From Thalassiosira profunda (taxonomy: Eukaryota > Bacillariophyta > Thalassiosirophyceae > Thalassiosirales > Thalassiosiraceae), in the NCBI GenBank assembly GCA_036939355.1, contig JALLAP010000423.1:1-23442 (forward strand): DNA of 23,442 bases. The letters run 5' to 3'. This document shows, piece after piece, positions 15,444-23,442 of this stretch (the stretch's first letter is position 1; every line of letters starts with the position of its first letter). The position numbers and the translations under genes were made by a program. Below the pieces are notes generated by a model, which was not told the DNA's origin, ran no database searches, and was given only the letters and a program-made list of their open reading frames with translations.

Positions 15444-16753
15444 ATGAGCCCCGCCGCCGATACCGCCACCGCCGCGGCGACGAACGCGGAGAGCCGCACC
15501 ACCGTCCTCCCGCCGGGCGCCGTCGAAGCGCGCAATTACTCTTCCTCGCGCCAAATCTCCGCCGAGATCCGGGCCTTCCTCGACGGCACCGACGGCAATG
15601 GCGCCACGCTCGGCCCTCGCTCGGAGTTCCGCACCTTCTTCACGGTGTGGATGTTTTTGACGCGGCTGCCGAGCCCGAGCTGGATCGATTTGCATCCCGG
15701 CTTTCTGATGCGCGGTGAGTCTGTAGGTTGCAAATCGATTGCTCACATCTTGTGCACACAAATCTAACGTCGCGTTTCATCGCGTTGCAACGCCATTCAC
15801 CTGCAGGAATGTGCTACTTCCCGACTGCGGGGAGCATCCTCTGACTAGGATATGCGGTGGTGTTCGATTTCTTAGATGTCTCGATGGGGCTGCCATCTAC
15901 GGTGTCTGCGGCGGTGGCCGTCGGCGTGGGGCTGTACCTCACGGGCTGCTTCCACGAGGACGGGCTGGCCGACAGCGCCGACGGATTGGGCGGCGGCTGG
16001 TCCAAGAGCCAGGTTCTCAAAATCATGACCGATTCTCGCGTGGGAACGTTCGGCTGCGCAGCGCTGAGCCTGTTTCTCTTCGCTAAACTTCAATTGATGG
16101 CATCGTTGGGCGCGTCTCAATGGGAGGTTGGTTTGCAAAGCGATGGAGCGAAAAGCTCCGGAGCAGGGCCGGCGATCCTGGTGGCCCAGACAATCTCTCG
16201 CCTGACGGCACCGTATCTCATCCGAACGAGAGATTACGTGGCCGAAGTGGGGCCCAAGAGTCCCTTCTATCTCTTCATGATCGAAGCGAAATATCTGGTG
16301 ACTTGGCCTCGATTCTTGTTTGCAGCGGCCTATTGCTTCGGGGTATCTTCAGCGCTGTACGGACCTATCTTCGCTTCCATTCTGATAGCAGCCGCGTTGC
16401 TGCTGGCGCATTTTGCGGGGAACAAGAGTGATTATCTGCTCGGTGGCGTGATGGGCGATTTCCTTGGCGCAACCATTTGCATCAGCGAGATTTGGCTGCT
16501 CATATTGATTTGTGCAAAGGATTCCCTCGTTGATCTGCATCGAGTGGCAACGGATGCACTGCAGTCTTCTGATTCGACCGAGCCTTTGCAGCTGGCGATT
16601 GAGATGTACCAGAGCGATCGTCTGCGGCCCATCCTTCACTTCGTTTTACTTGCTGCGGCTGTCAAAATGTGGTGCACATGCGTTGGCCCTCAAGACATGT
16701 ACGACAGAGAGGATAAAAAGGACACCGGTGGTGCCGGAACGAAAGAAGATTGA
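15444..16753 (+). CDS. cobS: Cobalamin synthase (AdoCbi-GDP ribazoletransferase), with in-frame TGA
   Basis: CobS joins AdoCbi-GDP with alpha-ribazole (phosphate) in the last assembly step; it is an integral membrane protein. Exon 1 is 15444-15714; by homology exon 2 starts at 15807 (92-bp intron), giving F-L-T-R-L-P-S-P, then G-M-C-Y-F-P-T-A-G. Motifs F-H-E-D-G-L-A-D-S-A-D-G, I-M-T-D-S-R-V-G-T-F-G and G-D-F-L-G-A-T follow, with several hydrophobic helices and a C-terminal extension with one extra helix. Oddity: this joining meets TGA at 15842-15844 (codon 103), where bacterial CobS usually has Gly. An acceptor at 15847-15848 (CTGACTAG) is in the same frame and would drop 14 codons including the stop, giving 391 aa but losing part of a conserved segment. 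A sequencing error, a null allele or alternative splicing are all possible. It converges with the ATAD3-like gene, 30 bp between stops. Confidence 0.88.
15741..15757 (+). repeat. Intronic inverted-repeat motif GCTCACATCTTGTGCAC
   Basis: It lies inside the cobS intron (15715-15806). It matches the CBA1-like intron motif at 16 of 17 bases in the coding orientation and the perfect inverted repeat at 4500-4516 at 15 of 17. Confidence 0.55.
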
Positions 16754-16783
16754 ACTTGGATGACTGCGCAGCTTTACTTGGTT

Positions 16784-17989
16784 TTACACAAACGTAACGT
16801 CCTGGAGGTCAAGGTCGCCATCGAGGTAACTTATGTGGTGCTCTCCGGCCAAAATCTCAGTGTCCCAATGATGCTTCACCTTGGCTTCCACCATCTCCCA
16901 GCAAGAGGCAGAATCCAATGTCCCATTTTCGGAATCGACAAAAACGCCAAGCGTGGCCGTCATCAACTCTCGGATGTCCTGCAATGCGTGAGTGCGAGAA
17001 CGGTGCATCTTTGTGGAGTTACGATACTAGGAGATGAGACTCACCTTGCCGCTCAAACCGCGGGTTGCTGCCACAGTCTCGTTGAGCTGGTCGCTCGTCA
17101 TGACGTCCTTATCAATCGTCAGCAACACTGCGGATTGCCTCGTGAAATACCGGGTCAGCTTGGACTTGAGGGAATGAGCACTTGCGTTGTTCTCCTCGAC
17201 ATTTTTCCGGACGCAGGAGTCGAAGTACTGTGTGCAAAGGGCTTCTCGGCAGGTGGCGTCTGGCAACGTCAAGAAGATGCGCTCCTCGAAATGCTCCAGA
17301 ACCTCGCTTTCCAGGTCTTGCACTCGGTTGGTGGATAGAACCACGATGACGCCTTTCCGCAATTTGCCCAGGTTGTGCAGAAATGTGCTGACGGCCTCCT
17401 CCCCCACCGCGGTGTCGCTCATCACGGGCGACTCCTGCGATCCGAGGAAGGTTTCTGCGTCCTCGACGAAGAGCAGCATTCCATCGGGTGAGAGTTTTGC
17501 CCAACTGAAGAGCGTCTGCATCTGCGAGACGGCTTCCTCGCCGTTGGTGATGACGTCGCGCCCACATACGCGAGCAAAATCTAGGCCGACAGCACTGGCG
17601 AGCTTCTTGGCCGTTAGGCACTTGCCAACGCCTGGCGGGCCGTGGATTACGACGTGCCGGAAGGGCGCACCCCGCTTCCGTGCGGCACGCAAGGCAAAAG
17701 CGAGGTCGACGATGCTCTTCTTTGTTTCTGCGGGCACGACGAGGTCATCGAATGTCTCTTCGGCGGTGACGGGTGCGTTGTTATTTAGCGGTGCGAAATA
17801 GTATCGCAGCGTTGCAACGAGGGCTGCGATGATCTGGGGCTGACAACTTCGGGTCGTCTCCTTGACAACGGACGGCTTCGCCTCCAAGACGGCCCGGACG
17901 AAGGGCGCCAAAAGAAAAGTAAGGGCAACCACGCAAATAAAGGTCAAGAGGTAGCCGCCGACCACGAGGAACACAGAGTCCCACCCCAT
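16784..17989 (-). CDS. ATAD3-like AAA protein with degenerate ATPase motifs
   Basis: Two exons, 17045-17989 and 16784-16978, joined in phase 0 across a 66-bp intron; 379 aa from the first in-frame ATG. The frame stays open upstream with non-ATG codons to about 18094, so a 5' exon could be missing. Residues about 5-30 form one transmembrane helix; the AAA module starts near 80. The order of motifs, especially C-G-R-D-V...F-S-W-A-K and, across the intron, G-L-S-G-K-D-I-R-E-L, follows ATAD3, a mitochondrial inner-membrane AAA protein. The N-terminal coiled coil of ATAD3 is absent. Walker A reads G-P-P-G-V-G-K-C (Cys124 for Thr/Ser), Walker B reads F-V-E-D-A-E (D-E order reversed), and the D-R of the Arg-finger region is E-H. 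Sensor-1 Asn221 remains. Reduced or no ATP hydrolysis is inferred. Confidence 0.72.
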
Positions 17990-18325
17990 CACGTGAGATT
18001 CGGGTGGTACGAGCTTCTTTGGTTTGGCGGCATCTTGGGGGGCTCGGGTGGTGACAAGTGGTGACGAGAGGGTGTGAATTGGTGTTGCAACCACAACCTC
18101 AGAGGAAAACGACAGTAAAAATCACACAACCTGCTGAAGATGATCGTTCAATCAAAGTCCTGAGTGGCCCACGAATGTCCCCGGGATCACACGGACCAAA
18201 GACGGTGGGGCGTGTGTGTTCTCGCCCAATCTCTGCGGATAATGCATGAATATCTATTATGTAGATGTATTCCACACACAGCCCTTTCACCCGACGCCCA
18301 GCACTCTAATCCTACAGCTCTTGCC
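17990..18325. other. Region between ATAD3-like start and M16 protease stop
   Basis: 336 bp. Codons just upstream of the ATAD3-like start remain open to about 18094 on the minus strand (Pro/Thr-rich, no ATG), so part may be coding if a 5' exon exists. The rest looks like ordinary intergenic sequence and 3' flank of the protease gene; nothing else is supported. Confidence 0.4.
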
Positions 18326-21300
18326 TCACCAGTAGGGAGCCGTGGGCAGCGACGACAAGTGCTGCTTGACATTCCTGGCATCCGCATACGAGGAAATCAC
18401 TCCGGGCTTTCCGACATTGCTGTCGAACACGTCCTTGGCCTTGCGGTTGTAGACTCTCGCTGAGACGGCCCGGCGTCGCTCTGGGTCCATAAAGTACGTG
18501 TCGTAAAAATCCAGCGCGCGTTGCTTGAGATCGGCTGCCGTTTTGATCGCGGTGTCGCCTTCTGTGTTGTCGTCCAGGGTCAGAACATCGGCGAACTTCT
18601 CGACGCGGTCAAACACGGGGTTCTTTTTGTGTTCGGTATGCGGAACGGTCGACAAAATCTCTCCCCACACAGAGCTGATCTCCTCAGCAAGTTTGATGTC
18701 CTTCTCGAGCAGATTGGCCTTCACTGCGGCCGCTTCCATTGCAAAACGCTCTGGTGGCATCTCCTCCATTTCTTGACGGAACTGCTCCACCCACCGCAAA
18801 CACCTCTCCTCCAGAGCAGGCGGCAGAGTGTTTGATGATTGAACGAGGACGCAGAAGGCGTTTCCGCCGCCAGACATTTTGTTGACGAAGGCAGACACAA
18901 TGTATCCGAGCTGCTCTTTGGTGCGAAGTTGGTTGAATGCAGAGTTGTATGCCATGGAACCAATCAATTCTTGGATGGCAAGGCCTTCATATCCCAGCTC
19001 GTAGCTCGACGCCGTTTGCATGTAGAGCTCCACTGCGTTGTTCTCTTCGTCTTCGCTGTGGGCGACCGCCTCGGTGATCACTGGCACTTCGCTCACTTCC
19101 GTCGGAGACCCAAATATTTTTGCCGCCTCTGCCTTTGTGGGCATCCTCAGCGTCCGGAAGCGTGGGGTTGCATCGTCGATCAAAGGACGCTTGCTCAGGA
19201 AATGGCTCGAAATGACCTTTTCCACTTCCTTCGAGCCCTCTTCGTCAATGTTCCCAATGCAGAGCGAGACAGCCTTGGAGCGGCCAAACAGGCACTCCTC
19301 TGCGATCTCCGCGCACTCTTTCATTGTCAGAGGCTCTGCGTCTGCCTCCGGGCCCTCCATCTCGCCAACGTAGTCATTGACGTGCCACACAGGGGTCTCG
19401 CATAGCATTCTCAAGTTGTAGCTTCCAGTCTCGTACGGACTCTCGAAGACGTAGTTCTTTGTTTGGCGGAGCAAATTTTGCTTCGCCTTTATGAATGTGG
19501 CCGCGAGGGCCGGGTGGGCCTCGTCCCCCTCTTTCATCTCTTCGATGAGGCTGGCGATGCGGCTCGTCACCACGTCGAGCAAGTGAGGAAGCTTCTCGCT
19601 GTACCCACTCACCGAGAGGCGGTACGCACTGGGTACAACCGAGACGCGATAGTTGCAGCCAGCCACCGAGGCATCGTAAACGTAGGAGTTCAGGTCGTCG
19701 CTCAGCACGTTCTGGAAGATGCGGTTCANAGCCAGCCACCGAGGCATCGTAAACGTAGGAGTTCAGGTCGTCGCTCAGCACGTTTTGGAAGATGCGGTTC
19801 AGCGTGATGGTGCGCGGCGAGCGATAGATGTTGGGCGAAGTTAGCTGCAGTCGAATCGACGCTCTGGGCACGCGGAAGGTACGATCCATCTTGTGCCACA
19901 TTCGCAGCTTTGGAGTGTCGACCAACAACTTCGGATGATCCTTCCTGTAGTCGTAATCAGGGTCGAAGTCCTCTTGGTATTGAGGATCGTCGCATCGCAG
20001 AGATAGATCCTCCGGAATGAACTCGTTCAGGCCAGGAAGGCGCAGCCGGGGATCGATCTCGCTGGGATGATTCCACTCGTTTGCTAGCTCGTCCGACACG
20101 CGGATTTGCCTGAACTTCCCACCGTAACGCTCCTCGATTCCCCACGAGGCGTCACGGGCACTGACTGCCGACTTTTCGGCCTCCTCGTCTCCCAGCTCTG
20201 GTCCGGTGATCACCACCAGGGAGTTCACCGGTGTGAGACGCTCTAGGAAGGCCTGCGCAATCTCCACGTCATATTCCCCTACCTCGGCCGACCCCAACAA
20301 TATCTTCGACGGCTCGTAATCAAACAGCTTCTCTGCCGCGGCTGAGCAGAAATCTGTTGGGTCTCCCATCTCACGAAACTTGAAAGAAGTATCGGTGATG
20401 CGTTTCAGCTCGTTGTGGTACTGCTCGATCACACCATGGGGGTCGTTCATAACCGCGTCTTTGATCAAGGCGAACCACTGCCAGGTCTTTGCGAGCACCT
20501 GATCCCTCTCCCTCATTCCCTTGGGAGTCAGTGTTATCGCAATGTTCGTGAGGCAAAAGTCCGTTGTCGCGATTCCAGTGCCGGAAGCCAGGCTGTTGAC
20601 CCATCCCTCCTCCATCAGCAAGTGATGCAAGCTTCCCGGCGATTCGTGTCCAACCAGATGGGATAGTACTCGGAAGGGACGCGACTCCCTCAACACCGGA
20701 TCGTCCAACGGTGGCACCGAGGAAAAGATCTTCAGCGTGCGCGATTCCACGAGGGGTATCACCTCCCGAATCAGCCCCAGCTCTTCAGGCCCAAAGGCAA
20801 CGTTTGGGGAGTAGGTCGAGTGCTCAGTCTGAAACACGAAGTCGCCATTGGCATCGCGCAAGTGGGATCCCTCTTCGGTGGCGAGCTTCAACGACCCGAT
20901 CCGAAGTCTATCCATGATGCCGTTGGCAACAAAGTTGGGCGGGGGCGGACGCACATCGCCAAACGCCTTTTCGACAGTCTTTTGCAAGTCATCCAAGCTC
21001 GCGCGGCCCACGACGCAAAGCCGAAGATTGCCCGCGTGATACTTGTCTGTCCAAAACGTCACAAGATCGTCACGAGGCGATGTTCCTCCTCCAAAGTCCA
21101 CGGCTTCCTGACCCTCCTGATCCTTCAAATCGGCATCTCCGCCATCCGTGAGCGTATTGTAGTTTCCACAGCCGAATTTGCTGAAGGGATGATCGCGGCT
21201 CGATCCACTCTTGAGCAGCTGAAAGTTTCTCCAGTTGTCGGCAGTGCGTCCATTGAGATACTCGGAATTCACCGCTCGCAGCTCTCGCTCCAGCATGGAT

Positions 21301-21950
21301 TGGTCGAACAACGGCGAGACGAAAAATTGGGCGAAGCGATCGAGTGCCCCCGCGAGCGCTGAGGAGGTCCCCGATTCACTCTCCTCGCCATCGTGGTCCA
21401 GCGGACTCACGTTGAAATAGTAGTTGGTGTCCTCCATGTCGGTATACGCGTTGCTCATCCCTCCGTTTCTCCCCAGGAAGTCCTCGTACTCCTCCTCCTT
21501 CGGATATTTTTCGGTTCCGAGGAACAGCATGTGCTCGTGGAAATGCGCCAGCCCAGCGCGGTTCGGAGGGTCGTCGAAGTGTCCAGCGCGGACGTGGACC
21601 GAAGCCGCCTCGACGTCGGTGTTGGGGTCCGATGCCAAGAGCACGGTAAGCTGGTTGGGCAGGGTGATGGCGCGGTACTGGCGCTTGTCCGGGAGGGATT
21701 TGACAAACTCCGAATCAGTGGCGAGGACCACCGTCTCCCCGGCCGCAGATGTGTCGCCAATGGCGTCCAAAACCGCAGTGCCTTCAGTTGCCATCTCCTC
21801 TACCACATCCAGCACTGCCTCGTTTCCGGTATCCGCAGGGGCCTCCCACAACTTATTGTCAATGGTTCGTCCGACGACATGACGACGGGGGGAGGGATTT
21901 GCAAAGGCCTGGGCGCCTCCAACGAGGAGGAAGAGTACGGAAGCCCTCAT
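18326..21950 (-). CDS. Plastid-targeted M16 (insulysin/pitrilysin) metalloprotease, broken by assembly scar
   Basis: As given, the frame breaks at the N at 19729. Ignoring one copy of the flanking 72-bp duplication plus the N leaves 3552 bp, one open frame of 1183 aa. Residues 1-15 are a signal peptide, and the junction A-Q-A/F-A-N-P followed by basic residues is an ASAFAP-like bipartite plastid signal. The catalytic domain starts near 90: the inverted zinc motif H-F-H-E-H is at 136-140 (H136, E139, H140), with the downstream acidic ligand in the E-R-E-L-R-A-V-N-S-E stretch (221-230) and G-M-S-N-A-Y-T-D at about 164-171. The inactive second half follows, as in one-chain M16A enzymes (usually about 960-1020 aa); extra length is mostly at the N-terminus. 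Likely role: degrading short peptides, such as cleaved transit peptides, in the plastid (inference). Confidence 0.88.
19657..19801. repeat. 72-bp near-exact duplication around a single N (assembly scar)
   Basis: Positions 19657-19728 and 19730-19801 are duplicates flanking the N at 19729, differing at one base (C versus T in GTTCTGG/GTTTTGG). The unit length is the same as in the scar at 6900-7044. The 73-bp offset breaks the protease frame. The single mismatch suggests the two contig ends came from different haplotypes. Confidence 0.85.
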
Positions 21951-22124
21951 CTAGAAGTTAGACCAAAGGGCGGCGAGGATGTGATAACAGTAGAAGGCGA
22001 GGACGCAGTATTGCAGAATGATGAGCGCCCAATTGAAGGTAAACGTTTGGGCTTGGGTCCAGAGGGAGGAGACGAGGATCAGCGCGGTCAAGGCGAAGGC
22101 GACGGCTGAATGGCCCAGTCTCAT
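21951..22124 (-). CDS. 57-residue membrane protein
   Basis: Start ATG at 22124, stop TAG at 21951-21953, two bases before the start of the M16 coding sequence on the same strand. Two hydrophobic segments are visible, about residues 6-22 and 31-52, the second rich in aromatic residues and Cys (N-W-A-L-I-I-L-Q-Y-C-V-L-A-F-Y-C). An in-frame TGA lies just before the ATG. Upstream, a long pyrimidine tract ending in CAG at 22132 and a GTGAGT donor at 22282 suggest a 5' UTR intron of about 151 bp. The family is not recognised. Its close spacing with the protease gene leaves little promoter space, so either this is a small upstream frame on the protease transcript or the two share a transcript. Confidence 0.4.
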   Translation of the reverse strand: MRLGHSAVAFALTALILVSSLWTQAQTFTFNWALIILQYCVLAFYCYHILAALWSNF

Positions 22125-22282
22125 TCACTTCCTGAATTGAGAGAGAAGAGATATATGTTACAGCACTGAAGAGAGATAACAATTGCAACAGCCGCACCTG
22201 CACCGCGCCCACATCTCCGCCACCGCAAGTCGGCTGGATGATCGCGCCACTATTATCCTCCACAATACATACATACACTCAC

Positions 22283-22859
22283 CAACAACACAGCCGACGA
22301 CGAAACCAAAAGAATGAGCACCGCCACGAGCGCGACGACCCCTTTGCAAATAATGGCGGCCAACAGGCTGGCGGCGGCGGCGGAAGTTCCCGTCGGCAGT
22401 CGGCAGCTGGGCGCGGTCGTCCGAGTCTGCGGTCCGTCTGCGTCGACGTTCCGAGGGGCGGGCGAGGAAGGCGGGTAAAATCAGGATAAGAATCGCCCGC
22501 CACCCGCCGCCTCCTCGCTCGCCTCGCCACGGACAAGAGCCTCGCTCCCCACACCACACTACACTGCTCCGGCCGCCCCTGGCGCCCGCCCCTGGCGCCC
22601 GCCCCTGCTAGCTCTAACCCGGCAGTGCCAACCAGGAATTGGTATTATTGCCAGCGTGCGCCCAAACTGGCGAGGAATATCGATGGATACGTTTATCTCT
22701 GCTGCTGAGCACAATTAACAATCATACACACATCACGTGTCGACGTCGAACGAGCCATCACCTCAGCCACCGATCCGTATCTGAGCGGCACCTGGAATCT
22801 CTTTCAGGCCCAGCGCTTGCTGTATCGAGCGTGCCACGTCGAGCCCCATTATTCCGACG
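22283..22859. other. GC-rich region with no confident gene
   Basis: A plus-strand frame of 54 codons starts at 22314 and ends at 22478 (begins M-S-T-A-T-S-A-T-T). It could be a small protein or a first exon, but I see no conserved motif. A 13-bp tandem repeat lies at 22581-22606. A CTCTTTCAG acceptor-like site ends at about 22807, before the AlkB-like start, so a 5' exon of that gene may lie here. Confidence 0.3.
22581..22606. repeat. 13-bp tandem repeat GGCGCCCGCCCCT
   Basis: Two exact adjacent copies, 22581-22593 and 22594-22606, preceded by a partial copy at 22571-22580. C-rich simple repeat in an intergenic setting; no function is evident. Confidence 0.7.
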
Positions 22860-23442
22860 ATGGAGAAGCACCTCGTGCCCCTGCGCACGCCCTGCGTGTA
22901 CTACGATGCCGACTTCCTCTCGGAGTCCGAGGCGAGCGAAGCCTACGACGACCTGCGGACGAACACGCCGTGGGAGAAGACGGCCAAAATCAATCGGTGG
23001 GTGACGCTGATGGAACTGCCGAAGGGCGATCCTGACGCCAGTGCCGCAGAAAGCAAAGAGGGGACGGGATACAAGTACCGAGATGCGCCCGGAGCATCCA
23101 TCATCGGCTTCCCTCCGACGGTGCACAAGCTCAAATTGCTGGCCGAGGAGTGGTACAACGCCAAAAATGCGGCGGACGACGAAAGCAGGGTGGAATTCAA
23201 TGTATGCCTCCTCAACTACTACGAGGACGGCTCCCAGCGCATCGGGTGGCACTCCGACCGCGAGGAAATCGGACGCACCACCCCCATCGCCTCCATCTCC
23301 CTCGGGGCCACCCGCCAATTTCTGATCCGCTCCAAGACGGACGGGGCGCGGGATCGGGCGAGCTTGCAAATGGCCAACGGTAGTTTGGTGGTGATGGAGA
23401 ACGCGTGCCAGTGGAAGTACCTCCACAGCGTCCCCAAGGAGG
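22860..23442 (+). CDS. AlkB-like 2-oxoglutarate/Fe(II) dioxygenase (partial, runs off the window)
   Basis: 194 residues are visible, open to the window end with no stop. AlkB-family enzymes oxidatively remove methyl groups from DNA or RNA bases using 2-oxoglutarate and Fe(II). Seen: Y-Y-D-A-D-F-L-S-E-S-E-A at the start (about 13-24), F-N-V-C-L-L-N-Y-Y-E-D-G, then G-W-H-S-D-R-E-E, which supplies the His and Asp iron ligands, S-L-G-A-T-R-Q-F (the core strand), G-S-L-V-V-M and Y-L-H-S-V-P-K, the second His ligand. The arrangement is closest to ALKBH2/ALKBH3-type DNA repair enzymes, by pattern only. The ATG at 22860 is the first Met in frame, but the frame is open upstream to an acceptor-like site at about 22807, so an extra 5' exon is possible. 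Confidence 0.82.
   Translation, partial: MEKHLVPLRTPCVYYDADFLSESEASEAYDDLRTNTPWEKTAKINRWVTLMELPKGDPDASAAESKEGTGYKYRDAPGASIIGFPPTVHKLKLLAEEWYNAKNAADDESRVEFNVCLLNYYEDGSQRIGWHSDREEIGRTTPIASISLGATRQFLIRSKTDGARDRASLQMANGSLVVMENACQWKYLHSVPKE

Noticed and set aside
15715..15848. The 134-bp intron as the only correct splice form of cobS
   Set aside because: It would remove the Y-F-P-containing segment that is conserved in bacterial CobS, so it is kept only as an alternative.
10594..16753. Bacterial contamination or very recent bacterial transfer as the source of the B12 genes
   Set aside because: cobS and the CBA1-like gene have spliceosomal introns like their neighbours, and composition and gene spacing match the rest of the window.

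Overview
The window is nuclear DNA of a photosynthetic eukaryote, most likely a centric diatom (a Thalassiosira-like species is my inference, not something the sequence proves). The reasons are short spliceosomal introns of 66-92 bp with GTGAGT-type donors, long intergenic gaps with genes on both strands, helicase-associated (HA) repeat and R2R3-MYB genes of the kind abundant in diatoms, and a metalloprotease whose N-terminus is a signal peptide followed by an ASAFAP-like A/F junction, the mark of import into a secondary red plastid.

Layout. 1-2740: a small Cys-rich protein with a predicted myristoylation start, then a head-to-head pair of paralogous W/LG/WD-repeat proteins. 3181-5572: two tandem R2R3-MYB genes with the same intron position and a shared C-terminal motif. 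5781-9272: a two-helix membrane protein diverging from a large HA-repeat/PDZ protein whose assembly carries an N scar. 9367-10419: a TrmB-type tRNA (m7G46) methyltransferase. 10594-16753: a vitamin B12 block made of cobT, a CBA1-like cobalamin acquisition protein, cobU and cobS. 16784-17989: a degenerate ATAD3-like AAA protein. 18326-21950: a plastid-targeted M16 metalloprotease with a second N scar. 21951-22124: a tiny membrane protein. 22860-end: an AlkB-like dioxygenase cut by the window edge.

The exciting part is the B12 block. CobT (activates the lower ligand), CobU (activates cobinamide) and CobS (joins the two) together form the nucleotide-loop assembly pathway, which can turn cobinamide plus dimethylbenzimidazole into usable cobalamin or remodel pseudocobalamin. 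Between cobT and cobU sits a secreted, membrane-anchored, periplasmic-binding-protein-like gene that fits the diatom B12 uptake protein CBA1. The cluster therefore reads as capture plus remodelling of B12, which is unusual for a nuclear genome. A 14-16 bp palindrome with a CACGTG core lies upstream of CBA1 and of cobU, and a partial copy lies upstream of cobT, which suggests co-regulation. cobS lacks the palindrome, has a 416-bp MITE-like element in its upstream region, and carries an in-frame TGA just after its intron that an alternative in-frame acceptor could splice away.

Two single-N positions are each flanked by 72-bp direct duplications that break the HA-repeat and M16 reading frames. 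Both look like unmerged contig overlaps and not real mutations.
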